Below are positions 41,137-54,000 of a stretch of DNA of 63,500 nt, in pieces; the stretch's first letter is position 1, and every line of letters begins with the position of its first letter. The notes beneath the pieces are model-generated. The model did no database searches, was not told the DNA's origin, and saw nothing but the letters and a program-made list of their open reading frames with translations. The translations under genes were made by a program, and so were the position numbers. Source of the DNA: Adiantum capillus-veneris (lineage: Eukaryota > Streptophyta > Polypodiopsida > Polypodiales > Pteridaceae); assembly GCA_014529385.2 (NCBI GenBank), contig CM043958.1:126487817-126551316 (forward strand). Direction: 5' to 3'.

Positions 41137-41649
41137 ATGGCTCCCTACAACCTTATGGAGGACATGAGAGGTAAGGGTCCAAGCATATCATGGCCTCAAT
41201 TTCTTGCATTATGCCCACAAGTTAGGAGGGAGTTAACAAAGTCAGTTAGCACTAGGAGAAGGATAAAAGAAAATGTTCCTGTTGTTAAAATTTCACATGC
41301 CCAAATGAATGAGGATATTACACTTGTGATGGATTTCTATATCAAGAGAAAACTAGTTAGGAAGGGTCTAGTGGATGGGGGCGCACAAATTTGCATCATG
41401 AGAGAGATCCTTATGCACATACTAGGTATGCACATCCATGAGACGCCTGAAATCAAAGTGAAAATGGAAAATAATAGCAAGGCTAGGTGTTTGGGAGTTT
41501 GTAATAATGTTCCTATGGAAGCTTTCGGCATTAAGAAGGCTGATGATTTCTATGTTATGTCTACAAATGGAAATGGCTATCCATTTATCCTAGGTAGACC
41601 GTGGCTAATGAGAATGCGAGCTTTGCAGGATTGGGAAGTGGAAAGTTGA
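41137..41649 (+). pseudogene. aspartic protease domain of the Tat element
   Basis: GLVDGGAQICIM occupies the place of the catalytic L(V/I)D(S/T)G(A/S) motif. The Ser/Thr is Gly (DGG), so the active site is altered. The flap region and the closing motif FILGRPWLM (about 41586) confirm a retropepsin fold. The frame ends at 41649, and an acidic linker continues in another frame (41601-41834). Confidence 0.8.
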
Positions 41650-41898
41650 TTTGCAAAAATGACAATCACAAGAAGGCTGTCTTTGATATGAAGGAGCCAC
41701 GTCAAGAGGATATCCATGAGGAATCTTCTCAAAGTGAAAGTAGGGATGATTGGACCGATGACACCTCGAAAGACGAAAGCAGTGGTATCACTACGAAGGA
41801 GGAGTCATCCATTGAAGTCATGGGTGTATTTTAGTCCAAATAACAAAGAGAAATCTTGCCAAGGTTTAGAATAGGTAGGCCTCCAGGAGAACCAAAGT

Positions 41899-42710
41899 TT
41901 GCATGATGAAGAAATGCTAGATGCTATGTTGTCAAAGACTCTTACTTGGGAGGAAAGAGAGGAGTTCAAAAGTGTGCTAAAAAAAATTCCTAGGCTTTTT
42001 GCTAAATATTACACAGATATACGTGGAGTGGATACCATTCAACACAAGATCAAGCTAAAGCCAGAGGCCAAACCTAAAGCACAAAAATTACAAAGGTTAG
42101 GAGTCATCAAAGAGCAAGCACTACTCAAAGAGGTGAGGAAGCTTCTAGCAGCAAGGTTCATCTACCCCATAGAGAATTTTGAGTGGGTCTCTCAATTTGT
42201 GGTCACTCCGAAAAAGAATGGCAAGTGGAGGGTATGTGTCAATTATCGTCCACTCAACAAGGCAACAAAAAGGGATCACTTTCCCCTCCCATTTAAAGAT
42301 GAGATTCTTAATGAGGTAGTAGGTAAAGAAAAGTACATGGTATGTGATGGCTACTCTGGTCACTTTCAAATAGGTATTGCATTGGAGGATTGATTAAAAA
42401 CAACCTTCATCACCCCTTGGGGTTGTTATGCTTTAGGGTCATGCCATTTGGTTTGACAAATGCTCCAGCAATGTTTCAATGATTCATGAACATGGTGTTT
42501 CAAGCATTCTTTCGGAAGTCTATTAGAGTATTCATAGATGATCTTTGCATCTATAGCTCTAAATCATTGCATCTACAGAAGGTAGAAGAAGGCTTGAAGA
42601 AGCTATATGATATGGGAGGTCAACTCAATCCCGACAAGTGCCACATAGGTGAGGATGAAGTGATCTTGCTTGGTACACAAGGTTTCTTCCAAAGGCATTG
42701 AGATGAATCC
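41899..42710 (+). pseudogene. reverse transcriptase of the Tat element
   Basis: The frame 41899-42393 holds RT motifs 1-3: QFVVTPKKNGKWRVCVNYR, LNKATKRDHFPLPFKDEIL and MVCDGYSGHFQIGIA, then a stop. After a shift, PFGLTNAPAMFQ is read near 42445. The frame 42486-42701 has the catalytic box VFIDDLCIYS (IDD in place of YVDD or YMDD) and LNPDKCHIG. A further shift near 42690 leads into the RNase H connection. RT would copy the RNA into cDNA. It is inactive here because of the stop and two shifts. Confidence 0.85.
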
Positions 42711-43230
42711 AGCAAAGGAAAAATCTCTCATTGATCTACCATCACTAAAGAGTCTTAAGGAGTTAATTTCATTTATTCAAAAGGTGAAGTACATGTCACG
42801 CTTCATTCACTTGGCATCGGAGTTACTTCACCCCCTCCAAAAGTTGACACAACATGTAGAGTTTTCATGGTCTGATGAGCTTGAAGAGTACTTTTCTTGT
42901 ATTAAAATGGTTTTGGCAGAACTATCAATGCCCATGCCTCCATGTTGGGAGTTTACATTCTTTTCTAGCTCAAGTGTGGGTAAGGAGACATTGGGTGTAG
43001 TATTGTTGCAGAAAGATCCTCATAGCGCTAGGATGCGGCATGTCTATAACTTTGCTAGCCGGTTCATGAATGCACTTGAAAAGGATTACACATAAGCAAA
43101 ATCTATCTCAAATGACACTAAGTCCCAGGATTTCAAAATGGATCATGGAATTGCAAGAGTTCGAATTTTCTTTCAGAGTAGAAGATAGTATGCATGCACA
43201 ATTAGCAGGGATTCTCACCTATAGAGTGCA
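42670..43230 (+). pseudogene. first (Ty3-type) RNase H of the Tat element
   Basis: SKGIEMNPAKEKSL, LKSLKELISFIQKVKYMSRFI and the connection domain lead into FFSSSSVGKETLGVVLLQKD, FASRFMNALEKDYT, then a stop. The next frame has SPRISKWIMELQEFEFSF. The expected catalytic aspartate is not seen in FFSSSSVGKET, as is common for the degenerate first RNase H of Tat elements. This supports transfer of function to the second domain. Confidence 0.75.
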
Positions 43231-43289
43231 TGAAAGGTACATCAAGATGCCTGAGGTGAAAACCCTACCCTTACCACCACCGAGGCATT

Positions 43290-43680
43290 TACCTAATGCA
43301 TTCACCTTGTTCTCTGATGGAGCAATCAATAAGGCGATGGGAAAAGCAGGGGGAGGGTTTGTGTTGCTTGATTCAAATGGTGAGGTTGTTATGAAAGAGC
43401 ATGTGAATTTTCCCGGTTCCACGAGCAACAATGAAGCAGAATATGACATACTAATCCATGGTTTGCAGATGTGTGTTACTTAAAAGATACGTCGTCTCAT
43501 GGTAAAAGGGGATGCACTTCTCATTGTGAAGCAAATTCTAGGTATTTGGGCTTGTAAGAATGAAAGGTTAAGGCAAAAGGTCCATTCCATCCGTAGACTC
43601 TTCAATCAATTTGAAGAAATACAATTGTAACATATTCCTAGGAAGCAAAATGAAGATGTTGATTTGCTTGCCCAAAAAGC
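43290..43680 (+). pseudogene. second, archaeal-type RNase H of the Tat element
   Basis: FTLFSDGAINKAMGKAGGGFV and GSTSNNEAEYDILIHGLQMC are the first two catalytic blocks (Asp in SDGA, Glu in NEAEY) of the RVT_3-type RNase H. Later, after a stop, come VKGDALLIVKQILG (Asp) and HIPRKQNEDVDLLAQKA (Asp). All four acidic positions can be seen. This domain between the pol RNase H and integrase was acquired by the Tat group of plants. Stops at 43481 and 43627 break the frame. Confidence 0.85.
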
Positions 43681-43699
43681 AGTTGCATGTGTTGAGAGT

Positions 43700-45075
43700 G
43701 AAGTGCAGGTCATCATGGCAGCAGCAATGATAAAGCAACCAAGGTACCAGGGGATGGAGTCATTGGCTCCCATTGTGAGATACATTTTAGAGGGCGAGTT
43801 TCCAGAGGGCTTCACAAAGGCTCAAAAGAGGAGGCTCATTAAGAAGGCGAGTTTGTATTTGTTTTTGGAAGGTGCCCTCTACCAAAGAGGAAAAGATCAA
43901 GTTTGCAGGAGAATAACGACAACCAAGGAGATTCCAGTCATTCTTGAAGGTTTGCATGAGGAAACATGTGGTGGTCATTTTGCACAAGAACTCAGTACAA
44001 AAAATATTTTGCTTGCCGGGTATGTTTGGCCAAGCTTGCACATTGATGTTCAACATTGGTGTAAAAGCTGCCACAATTATCAGATTAATGGAAACAAGCG
44101 CCTGTTGCATGTCCATGTCAGTTAGTCCTTGTAAATGGTCCGTTTAAAAAATGGGGCACTAATGCTATGGGTCCATTGCCTAGGACTAAAAATGGAAAGT
44201 TGTATATCTTGGTGGCCATAGACTACATGACTAGGTGGGTAGAAGCTCAAAGTGTGGCAAGATTAAATGAGAGGCCAATTAGCAAGTTTTTGTACACTCA
44301 CATTTGTTGCAGATTTGGCACACCTTTGGAGATTGTTTCTGATAATGGTCCAGAATTTAGGAAGGGCTTGCTCACAGAAGTTTGTGATGAGCTTCACATT
44401 CTACATCGGCATAGCACACCCTAATATCCTCAGTCAAATGGTTTGGTAGAGAAGGCTAATGGTGTCATTGCATGAATCATCCGGAAGATGTTAAAGAGCA
44501 AGACAAAGCTATGGGATGACTTCTTGAATGGAGCATTGTGGGCCTATCGGACTACCTACAAGGAAGCGACAAAGTTCACACCCTTCCACCTCGTCTATGG
44601 TCAAGAAGCTTTGCAACCCATTGAGCTCAACATTCCAACGATGCAACTTCATGGAAAGGTGGCACAAGGAGAAGAAGCAGCATGGAAAGATCGTCTTCTC
44701 ACCCTAGTAGAACTAGAATGGAAACATGAGGCGTCTTATGAGTGCTATAAAAGAAAGGATACACAAATAAAGGACAAGCTCAACAAAAAGGTGAAAGACA
44801 AAAGAATCAAGGAAGGAGATTTGGTGCTAAGGTTCAATAATTGCCTTGACAATCTCTTTGATGTGAAGTTCAATACTAGATGGCAGGGTCCCTACATTTT
44901 AAAAAAGGCCTACTACTCATGCTACTATCAACTCATGGATTTGGATGGCAAAGAGCACCCCAAGAAGGTGAATGGGTATGGACTAAAGCCCTACTTGAGT
45001 AGTGTTCTACCAAAGGATCTACAAGAGCATCGAACAGCTACAATACCATGTAAGTCTTTGAGCTTGGCACTATAG
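43700..45075 (+). pseudogene. integrase of the Tat element
   Basis: The HHCC zinc domain reads HEETCGGHFAQ, then CKSCHNYQ (43950-44090), followed by a stop. The core at 44167-44424 has VAIDYMTRWVEA (Asp) and IVSDNGPEFRKG (Asp), then a stop. It continues with PQSNGLVEKANG (Glu at about 44452). The frame 44488-45075 carries LWAYRTTYKEATKFTPFHLVYG and the C-terminal GDLVLRF, GPYILKKAYYSCYYQLMDLDG, a GPY/F-type module. All three catalytic acids are intact, but three stops interrupt the protein. No chromodomain follows. Confidence 0.85.
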
Positions 45076-45173
45076 GATGAAGATTCGATTGAGGCACCAA
45101 ATATCACAAAGGCTAGAAAAACACTCTTGACATTGGAAGATATGTCTTTTGATGGTACATGAATGTACCATCA

Positions 45174-45191
45174 TCTAGGGGGGGGGCTAAA
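45174..45191 (+). promoter_or_regulatory. polypurine tract of the Tat element
   Basis: A tagggggggggg run followed by ctaaa lies directly before the TGATAGCC start of the 3' LTR. It is the plus-strand primer position. Confidence 0.75.
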
Positions 45192-47751
45192 TGATAGCCG
45201 TTTTCTCGGCTCCCATAAAATCTTTTAAGAAGCCACTTCACCCCATAAAAACACCCTAGCACAATGACTAGGCTCGCTTTTTCATTGTGGATAGCGCGTG
45301 TGCAATTAGGGTTTTATCACATTTTTTTATTAAATCATTGAGCGAGTCATTGGGCTAGGAGACAAAAAAATGAATTTATAATATTACGGTCCTCTTTAAA
45401 TGTAAATATTATCCATCAAATAAAGGAACTAAGAATAAAGGGTTTTTTTCAAAAAAATTGTATTTATGTAAATATATATTCCTAGGTGTGCATTATCAGG
45501 CCTAAGTATGCTAGCTTACATTGCGTGTCATTCCTTATACATGTTTTACTATCATTCTATCCCTTAAGCTCTACTCACACAAGCCTTGAAAAAACTTTGT
45601 GTGACTTCCCGTAAAAATTCACCAATCACCTTATCGGCTCCGTCATATTTTTGCATTCCTCCCAGATAAATATTCACAAGTACATAGGTTTCATCTTCAA
45701 ATAAATTCCATAAATCACTCAAACTAGATAATAATTGAGGGTCCCTTACCTCATGATTTTCCTCCTTTTATTTTTTCACATATATATTTCTAGTTGCAAC
45801 CATGTGCCCATTTCTTCATAAGATCCATGACTAGCTAACCTATCTTCTTCACCCACAAATATATATCATATTTGATACTTATCCTATACCATACATGTGT
45901 GCAAGCTCCTTGGAAAAGTGAAGTCATGGTTGATGTATGGGGGGCTCAATTAATTGGAGGCTACAAAGGAAAAAGAATCAAATAGTGGCCCACTTCAAGC
46001 CTTATGGCAGGGATAGCTTTTTTCTCGAATTTTGGTGCCCTTTTCTGCTCCGAATTTGAGGATATGTCCAAAAGAGAAAATGTAGCTCGTAAGCTGAAGT
46101 ATTTTTCATAATTGTTTCAGACTTTTTGGAGTCAAGAGCGATTTTGCATAAATTTTATGGCTGTCTTCAAAATTGCCACCTCATACACCCGAAAGTCTTC
46201 CTATTTTCTCTCACCCTTCCACATATCTACTCACTCATACACACTCCTCCCTCTCCTTCCAACACCCGAATCTACACATTCCATGACTCTTATCACCTTC
46301 TTCACCATCCTCATTCCCTCTCTTCACCATAGCTACCATGATACACACACATACTCTCATATATCTCTACACCTACTCCCATATTCACATTCCCTATTCA
46401 CCATTACAAAAATTACAAAAAAACAACAAATTGGATATGATTTATCTCTACAAATGAAGGATTTTCAGCAAGAGGACCTTGAAGTCTTCAAATCGACGCA
46501 ACGTCACAATCAACCGCAGCTCTCTCATATTGACACATCATCCACCGGTGTCACTAGGTGAACTTCCTCTCCGATTCCATCTATCCCCCTAATTTTCAAT
46601 ACCTTTTTAAGGCATTTTACCATTATCATGCACCTTGTGTGCACCTCATTGTAATCATAATCACTAACCTACTAACACTAACCCTAATGACAAAAGCACC
46701 TCACCTCAAGGAAGTAAGGATAAGTAGTTGTAGAACTCTTTTTCTTCCTCTTTTTGTTTTCCTCTCCTTTTTTATGCACCATCATTAGTAATGCTCTCTC
46801 TCTCTCTCTCTCAAGCCCACATGCATGTGACTCAAGGAGATAAGAAAGGCCCACTCCATTTTGAAAATGCAAAAAATGATAAGCTCAATTTGTCAGTGTG
46901 TAGTTCAAATTAGCCATAATCCAAATAAGTGATCTCCAACCTATAAATAGACCCCTTCCCTTCATTGTAAATAAACATAGATAGAATTCTAGCACCAGAG
47001 ACGTGAGGAGAGACTTGGTTGTAAACACTACAGTGTGAGATTCACACTTTAGTGCACTATGGCATTGATGCTACATTTTTTAAGTGAGAGAGTGTGAGAG
47101 TTTCACATCTCAAGCCACCATTTTACCTATCCTTACAGTCATCAATAAATTTGACACCTTGGTGCTCCAAAGGCATGATTTTGTCTCCAATTCATATTCC
47201 ATCCGGTTGTGCAATGACAGTCAAAGATTTGAGGTGATGTGTATGCTGCAAATTCTCAGTTGAGCTTGTGAGATTAAGTGTTTTGGGTGCTTTTTATTGC
47301 CTAATACTAGTTCATTGTAAGAGGTTTGAGTGGTGAGAGGTCTTCTGCAACATAAGATGATGTGTGTGTTGGCAAAGTGTTGAGCACGTGTTGGTGTAGT
47401 CTCCATGCAAGCTCTTTGATAGTGTAGCAAGGTGTTCTTTCACCTCTGAAATTGCAAGAAAATTGTTTGAGCAACCTCACTCTCTCATTCTCTCAATGGC
47501 TCCTTCTCTCCTCCTTCAATAGAAAATTTATGCTTGTTTGTGTGTGTTTTGCGTGTCTCCCTTAAGTCTGAGGGAACTCTCTTGCATCCTAGTTCGCATC
47601 CATAACTAGGTGGTGACCTTTTTAAGTTGGGTTTGGCTAGGGATTTTTCTTGGTTGTGTTTGTGTTGTGCCCTAGCGTCATTGAGCAGCACGGGATCCAT
47701 GAAGGGTGTTTAGAGGCTGCTCTTCTTGTTGCCCACCCCGGACCGCCTCCA
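45192..47751 (+). repeat. 3' LTR of the Tat element
   Basis: It matches the 5' LTR. It starts TGATAGCCG and ends gaccgcctcca. The TATA box is at 46941-46950. Confidence 0.95.
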
Positions 47752-50044
47752 CCAATGCTGCAGTCACCACCGTGTCCCACTTTTCATATTTTCTCCTTTT
47801 CCCAATGGCAGTAATTGCTACCTTACTTTCATGAATAATCTCCATACACCTTGTTGTTTCAATGCGGTTCTTGAAAAGTTGATCGTTCTTGGCCTTCTAG
47901 ATGTGTTTAAAGTAACAAAACCTGACGATTTGAGTATTGATTAGGAGTGTTTGGCTCGTAATCGCCTTCCCCCCAGAAAAAGATCGTTCTTGTACAACCC
48001 AATCTTCCATGTCTTTTGAATCCACTTGCAAATCTTCCGTGTCAGGCCACATATCCCCGGAGAGTCCTTGAACAGGTGAGGGAGGCTCGGGGGGTGCACT
48101 ATGTAATCATGTTAATGTATAACATGAGTTCAAAAGAGGGTTTTTAAAATGCAACAATTTTAGGCAATTTAACCGAGGTACACTAAAATAAGGGGTTTTG
48201 ATATTCAATTTTGGAAAATTTTCCTAATTCAAACATGTTAAAGGAGGGGTTTTTTATTACCCCGCGAACACACGTTATATAGGGGTTATTGCAAGGTGAA
48301 CCCCCCAAGGAGGGAGGTTCTCACTTGTAGATCTACATCATGTGCATCTATCTAGCCCAATACCTCTACCTAAGACCTTCACCTAGTTGGTAAGGCCCCC
48401 AAGATCACTTTCCAAATAAAAACCTTCCTCCCAAGCAGCCATTTTAGGCACCAAATATTCTCAACTATTGACACACATCTTGCCTCTAGCCATTTCTTGC
48501 CCCATTGTTTGTTCACGGGTAGAACCAATCCGGTGAAGCCATGAGGGTGTTGTACACCACCCTGGTGTGCGGTTTAAGGAAATGTTTATCTATAGGCCAC
48601 CGAAAAGCTTTCCAATCACACCTAGATTCAAAAGACTGTAGGCAGTATCTGTTCAGCCGTTCTAACACTCTATTTACCATCAATCTCTCCATCCCATTGA
48701 GCATGAACTCAGAATCTATTTGGTTCGATCCTTTCCATCCACTGCCACTCAAGTCCCAAAATTGGCCCAGTTGGACCAGTCCTTCATTGCTCATCTTTTT
48801 GGCCACCTCCCCCTAGGCAAGGTTAAGCAATATGCTTCCCACCTTAGATATCCAAGGGGACCAGTGAGACATCCAGTTGTGGAAGTATCTAGTTATCTCT
48901 CCCCATTCCAAGGCCTCGGCCTCTTTGTTGCACTTTCAATCCATCTTGCCTATTAAAGCCCCCAAGCTTCAGGTTAGACGACCGAGGGGCAAGTAACTTG
49001 TCATGTAGATCTAGCCCTTTCCATTGAACACCTTGTGAGTACAGTTTGGAAGTGTCCATCATGGCCTTAGTCATCACCCCCCATACTTGATCTTGTTTAA
49101 TGATTGTAGCCGCAAATTTGGCACAATGAGCCTCCGCGTGAGTACTAGGGTTTTAAGAATTTTGAGACCCCCTTGCCCCATCATCCTTGCTATGGCCTCC
49201 CAGCTTGCCCATTGCCAAGTCATTGATCCTTTATTGTTGCTTTTCCATAAGAAAATCTTCACTGGTTTAAGAAACTCCTTCCAATTGCATTTGGATATCT
49301 TGAGAATCAGGCCATTGAATGATAAGTATGGAATCATATACAAGTTGATCACTTTCAATCTACTCTCAAAAGGGAGGAGTACATACTCCCACCTATGAGA
49401 ATCTTTGCTCGTGGGTTATATCCATCCCTAGAGGGGCTCCTAGGTGTCTAAAAACCTTCCCTTTGGACACAATCTCCCCAAACCACATTTCCAAATCGAT
49501 CGAGTCATCTTCTGAGAGGGAGATCAATCTTGATTTTTCAATATTTCACTTCAACCCTGAAACCATTGCAAACATTTTCACAATCTCTAGAGCCTTTCTA
49601 ATCACCTAAGGATAGGCTTTGAGGAAAGAGAGGCAAATCATCCGCAAACAACTTTGCCAAAACTTGGTCATCATTGGGAAAGGATAGCCCTTGAATCTCC
49701 CCTCTTGCAGCACTGTCTTCAAGCATTGTCACCACGGGATGGGATCCAATGGCAAATAGGAGGGGAGCTAGTGGGAAACCTTGCTTAATAGATCTTTTGA
49801 CCTCAAAATCCCAAAAACCCTCTCATTAAATAGAAGATCAGATTGGCTACCAGCACCCAAAGTTCTAACCAACCGATACATCCTCTGTCCAAAGCCCAAT
49901 GATTTCATGACCTCTTTGGTAAAAGACCATGTGATCCTATCATATGATTTATCCAAATCCAATTGTAGTAATATACACTTTTGCAGCTTTGTCGGTCTTA
50001 AGAAAAGAGTCCAAGCATTGAGGTAACGATTATAAACATTCTAA
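47752..50044 (-). pseudogene. L1-type LINE reverse transcriptase fragment
   Basis: Read on the minus strand: LQLDLDKSYDRITWSFTKEVM (about 49985-49900), KQGFPLAPLLFAIGSHPVV (about 49790-49730) and KLFADDLPLFPQS with the catalytic FADD at about 49637-49650. The thumb and C-terminal landmarks follow: MIPYLSFNGLILKISKCNW, VKIFLWKSNNKGSMTW and LLASPDWFYP-type blocks. Near 48060-47960 a zinc-knuckle-like C-terminal region appears (GICGLTRKICKWIQKTW). The 5' half (ORF1, endonuclease) is absent. Many frame changes occur. It ends on one side at the Tat 3' LTR and on the other at the CACTA relic, so it is truncated on both sides. Confidence 0.85.
48089..48306. mobile_element. candidate MITE inside the LINE
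   Basis: The stretch begins ggggggtgcac and ends gtgaacccccc, imperfect terminal inverted repeats of about 11 bp. The interior is AT-rich and interrupts the LINE coding sequence. I cannot see a clean target duplication, so the assignment is tentative. Confidence 0.4.
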
Positions 50045-50900
50045 ACTATTTGAATTAAACTACTTGGTTTCTTATGTTTGTATTGCTTCCTTTGTAGACA
50101 TTGTATGTAACCACCATTCTCATCTGTTTGAATCTCATGAGTAGTAGGGTCTATGGTGAAAGGGAGGTCCACCCACATAACCTAGAAGTATTGAGGGGTC
50201 ACATCAAGAGTCTCATGGTATTTTTGGTAGGGATATCACCAAGGGTGACCCAAAGATTGGAAAGTGGTATGAGGTGAGGTGCGTGTGTCCTACGGTGTGA
50301 AGGCGAGAGTGGCTGATTATCGGGCAAGAGCCGTAGTAGATAGTGACTGTTTAGGAGGTGTGGGAGCGCCAAACAAGGGGGTGGAAATGGGTGCTCACAG
50401 TAGCTACTAGGCAGTGTGGAAGCATTGGTGGTTCCACAACTACAACATCTGCCTCTTCCACCACTAGAGTGTCAACCCCGCAATGTTTCACCTGAGTGTC
50501 TAGGTGGAGATGAATGACTCAAAGAATTGTGATCACACTAAATATTTTAATGTGAAGGGAATAATTGATGTGAAATGCTAGCACTATGGTGGTAAGGGGA
50601 TGGAGATGGTCGACCTGAAGTGCCAGTGTCGTGTGATGATATTGAGGATGGTATTTGTGATGGGCTAATGCCTTGAAGGGGGGGGGGGGGGCAGTGAATT
50701 TCCTCATACCATCTTCTATGTGTGGATTGGAGAGATCCTAAAATTTCCTCCATGGACCCTAACCATAACCTCCATTTGTGAACCTGTGTGAATAGAGAAA
50801 AATATGCAAAAAAGAGGAAGAAACAAATATAAAGTGCAAGAATGATAGCTAGTTGCATAATAAACAAGTAAAATCGAAGTTAAAAATAGTTTTGCTTGAA
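50045..50900 (-). pseudogene. second ORF region of the minus-strand CACTA relic
   Basis: The frame 50867-50547 contains MEEILGSL, then HRRWYEEIH, the counterpart of MDDEEFLSSL and RQWYVERH in the small ORF at 4416-4640. A Pro/Ser-rich region follows, interrupted by a 13-G homopolymer at about 50679-50691. Further down, near 50250-50060, a frame reads VDLPFTIDPTTHEIQTDENGG before the LINE begins. The region near 50460 also resembles 30940-31000 in the third CACTA locus. Function unknown. It lies downstream of the transposase stop in all loci where both can be seen. Confidence 0.55.
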
Positions 50901-51054
50901 ACTCTAAAAAAATAACACAAATTTGAATTGCATCAACATTTTAATCTTATTATGATAAAAAAGCGTAAACGTAATCTTAAACAACATAAACATGTTTAGC
51001 TAGCTACAGTAAGTGTAGGCCAAGTGTTTCAAATACAATATACTAGTATTTTAA

Positions 51055-54000
51055 GCAGCCTCTCTCTCATCTTGGCACAACTCAACATAAATCCCCATAT
51101 CTATGAAGAGATCTCCCTCTAAAAGCACATTCTCTAGCTTGTTCACTACTTTCTCTGCATCTTCCTCTGTACTTTTCCTTGCGTTTTCTTCATTGTTTCC
51201 TTCTCTATTTCCCTTTCCATTCTCTAGAATGTTCTCCTCTCCATGTTTTGTTGCATTTCTAGTGTTGTGGGATTAAAACCCTCGTAGAATCATGCACCTC
51301 ATAGGGCTGTGTCAATGACATACCAACAACTCAGTTGTGAAGCCTTCTAGACTTGTTCACATTGTATAGCTACTTCAATGACATACCACCAGCTTGGTTG
51401 TGAAGTCTTGGGATTAAAAATCATCAAAAAAAGGGAACCATGTCGCATGAGAAATTGATGCAGTAAGAGGCTGCAAAAATATGTGACCTACTTTCTTGCA
51501 ATGCTTAGGTAGTATAAATGTGTCTTTGAGATTGGTCCATCTCCTTATTGAGTCTACCTCAAGAAAACATGACTCCCCTCTACCATGATAGCAACATAGC
51601 CCCCATGTTTACCTTTAAACCATCTCACATCAAACAATTCCCTTGAATTTTTTCTACACCCTCAAAATTTCTATAGTGTTCCAAAATACATGAGTTCCAC
51701 TATAACCACAGATCTTCATCAAAGGATTGTCATCTACTAGATTGCTCAAATTTTAATGTGACTCTGCAATTCAATGTGCATTGCCTTGTGTTGATCCTCT
51801 CTACCAGCCTAAAGTGGAGTCCTTTACACCATGCTACCATGTACAACTTGTACTATGATAAAACATTGGAATGAGTATCAACGTCAAAAAACATCACACA
51901 CGTGAGAGATCAGACATTTACCTCGAAGTTACAATCCAATGAACACTCCCAGTTCTCTTTTTCCATGTGCTCACCTTGTTGTCTGGCCCTTTCCATGGCA
52001 TTGTACAACCATCTTAGTCTCATGAATGATGGCAAGATCTCATTGATCTTCAAGATAATGTAGTGGTGGTTGCTTTCCCATTCTAAAGGCATATTGTGAG
52101 CGAGTCTCTCTTGTTTGTTATAATCGTATCAAGCAATCCACTTGTCCATTGTTGGATTATGGAGCATGCAAAATCAATTGATCTTTGCTTACAAGTCCAT
52201 GATCATTTTCTTCTCCACACCAAGGCCCACCATCACAATCTCAATCAAGCACTCGCCCTCAATTGTCTACCAAAGCATAACTTATACATGTACATACCAA
52301 ATATCTACTCACCAATGTACATTGATGACTCTAAAACCAACCAACCCTCCTTCACGCTTCCCTCTATCCATTCCCTTTGATGCACATATATATCTCTTAA
52401 GAGTTTCAAGAAGCACTCTAGAAAGAACATGCACGGTGCTTGCTATTTACACCTCATCAACGATGTGCACAAGGGGATGCACTTGAATAGTAAGCATTAT
52501 GATGATAAAGGGTGTGTCAAACATACAAACACACACTCCACAACATCCTGCTTCATGGAAGGTATGGATGCAATGTCAATTTCCTTTTGGAGAATCCAAT
52601 GAACCAATGTAGCAAGTTTTAAACTGTTGTGTGGATATTGAAGGACAAAGAATTCTCATTAGCCATGGGCAAAATAAACTAAAAACAAGTGATAACCCTT
52701 ACATTTAAAAATCATGCACTTTACTATGGCTTAGGGTCATTAATTGAGGCATACTTAATACATGTTATGGCAATCGTGTGACTTCAAGCCAGTGATCTTT
52801 CCTTCCTTCCTTCATAAACACCATCCTAAGTGAGTGCCAATTAGGCATGTGGGTATTTGCAGGATTTTTATTATCTATTTCACCTTGCGTCCATGATTTG
52901 TTTTGTCAACATACAAGGCACTTTTGGTAGCTTTATTGACCCATCGTTTGTAATTTGTGGCTAGTATTATTCCATATGACTAATATCCCTCAGGTCAACT
53001 CTAGCAGTAAGCATATCTTTCTTTTCAGTGAGATGGTCCCACAATAATTGAATCAAGAAAGTGATTGATTCTCAATCTTGTTCAATAGGGAAACTCATAC
53101 CATATTGAGAATCTCTTCATTCCTGCTGGAACGCACCCTTCATATATCTGCTTTTTCTCTAAGCATTCTTGAGCGGACATCTTTATTGTCTCCCTTTCCA
53201 AGAAACCCTCTTGCATCTCATGGTGTCAAATATCTCCCTACATATCATTGATGTGCTTATTTACAATCCATACTATCCACACAAATCCTTAGCACACTAT
53301 CTAAAGATTGATTCTCCTTATGCCGCAATGCTAGAGCGGCCATGTATTTATATTTAAATTAGTACTTAATGCAAAAGTAAAAGTAGAAAATGCATGAGTA
53401 CCTTTTGCAAGACTTTTTTTCCTTGAAGATCTTTTTGATATCTATCTATTTTACACTTTGAAAACTTCTCCATGTCTACATATTCCCCTCTAAATAGAAT
53501 GCAATTATTAGGGCAAGGATGAATGGAATTATAGTCCATTGTAAAACTTTGTAGGACCTTTCTTGCATCATTTCACAATGATGGCATCACATTACTAGCT
53601 AGCAATATGCATTTTTTAAGTATCCTACTTATAGAGAAGCATCATCATTACATAATTGTAGTTAACATACCGTAAACATTCACATGAGAAGTTGTATGTT
53701 ACTTGTGTCACTCCAGCCAAATTTTGCCTCCATGCTGAGAAGATCCAATAGTGTTTTTAATTTCAAAACTCTAGCTCCTTTATACAGTGATGTATCAACC
53801 TCATGTTTTATATGATCACAAATAAGGCGTTCTCAATCCATGATTGTTTCAATAATTTCATCAATTTTTGATTCATACATGTCTTTGTCTGGGTGATGCT
53901 TTGCACGGTCGCCCTTTGAGATTGATGATGCTTCAAGTATAGCCATGTGTTTTTGGTTGAGTGTAGGTTTCATGATTGTTGCAATGTCCATTGTCTAAGT

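Larger units (their letters stand above)
36873..47751 (+). mobile_element. Tat-lineage Ty3/gypsy retrotransposon with dual RNase H, full length, decayed
   Basis: The LTRs are about 2.57 kb (36873-39446 and 45192-47751). The internal order is gag, protease, RT, RNase H, a second archaeal-type RNase H, then integrase. The second RNase H between RNase H and integrase is the hallmark of the plant Tat group (Tat/Ogre/Retand). No chromodomain is present. The LTRs begin TGA(A/T)AGCC and end CA. A PPT-like ggggggggg run precedes the 3' LTR. Gag and pol are broken by many stops. No target duplication is visible. The right flank is a LINE fragment and the left flank is unrelated, so the flanks were probably rearranged. 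Confidence 0.9.

Noticed and set aside
50679-50691. G run as a possible polypurine tract of an LTR element
   Set aside because: No LTR start follows, and it lies inside the CACTA second-ORF coding stretch.
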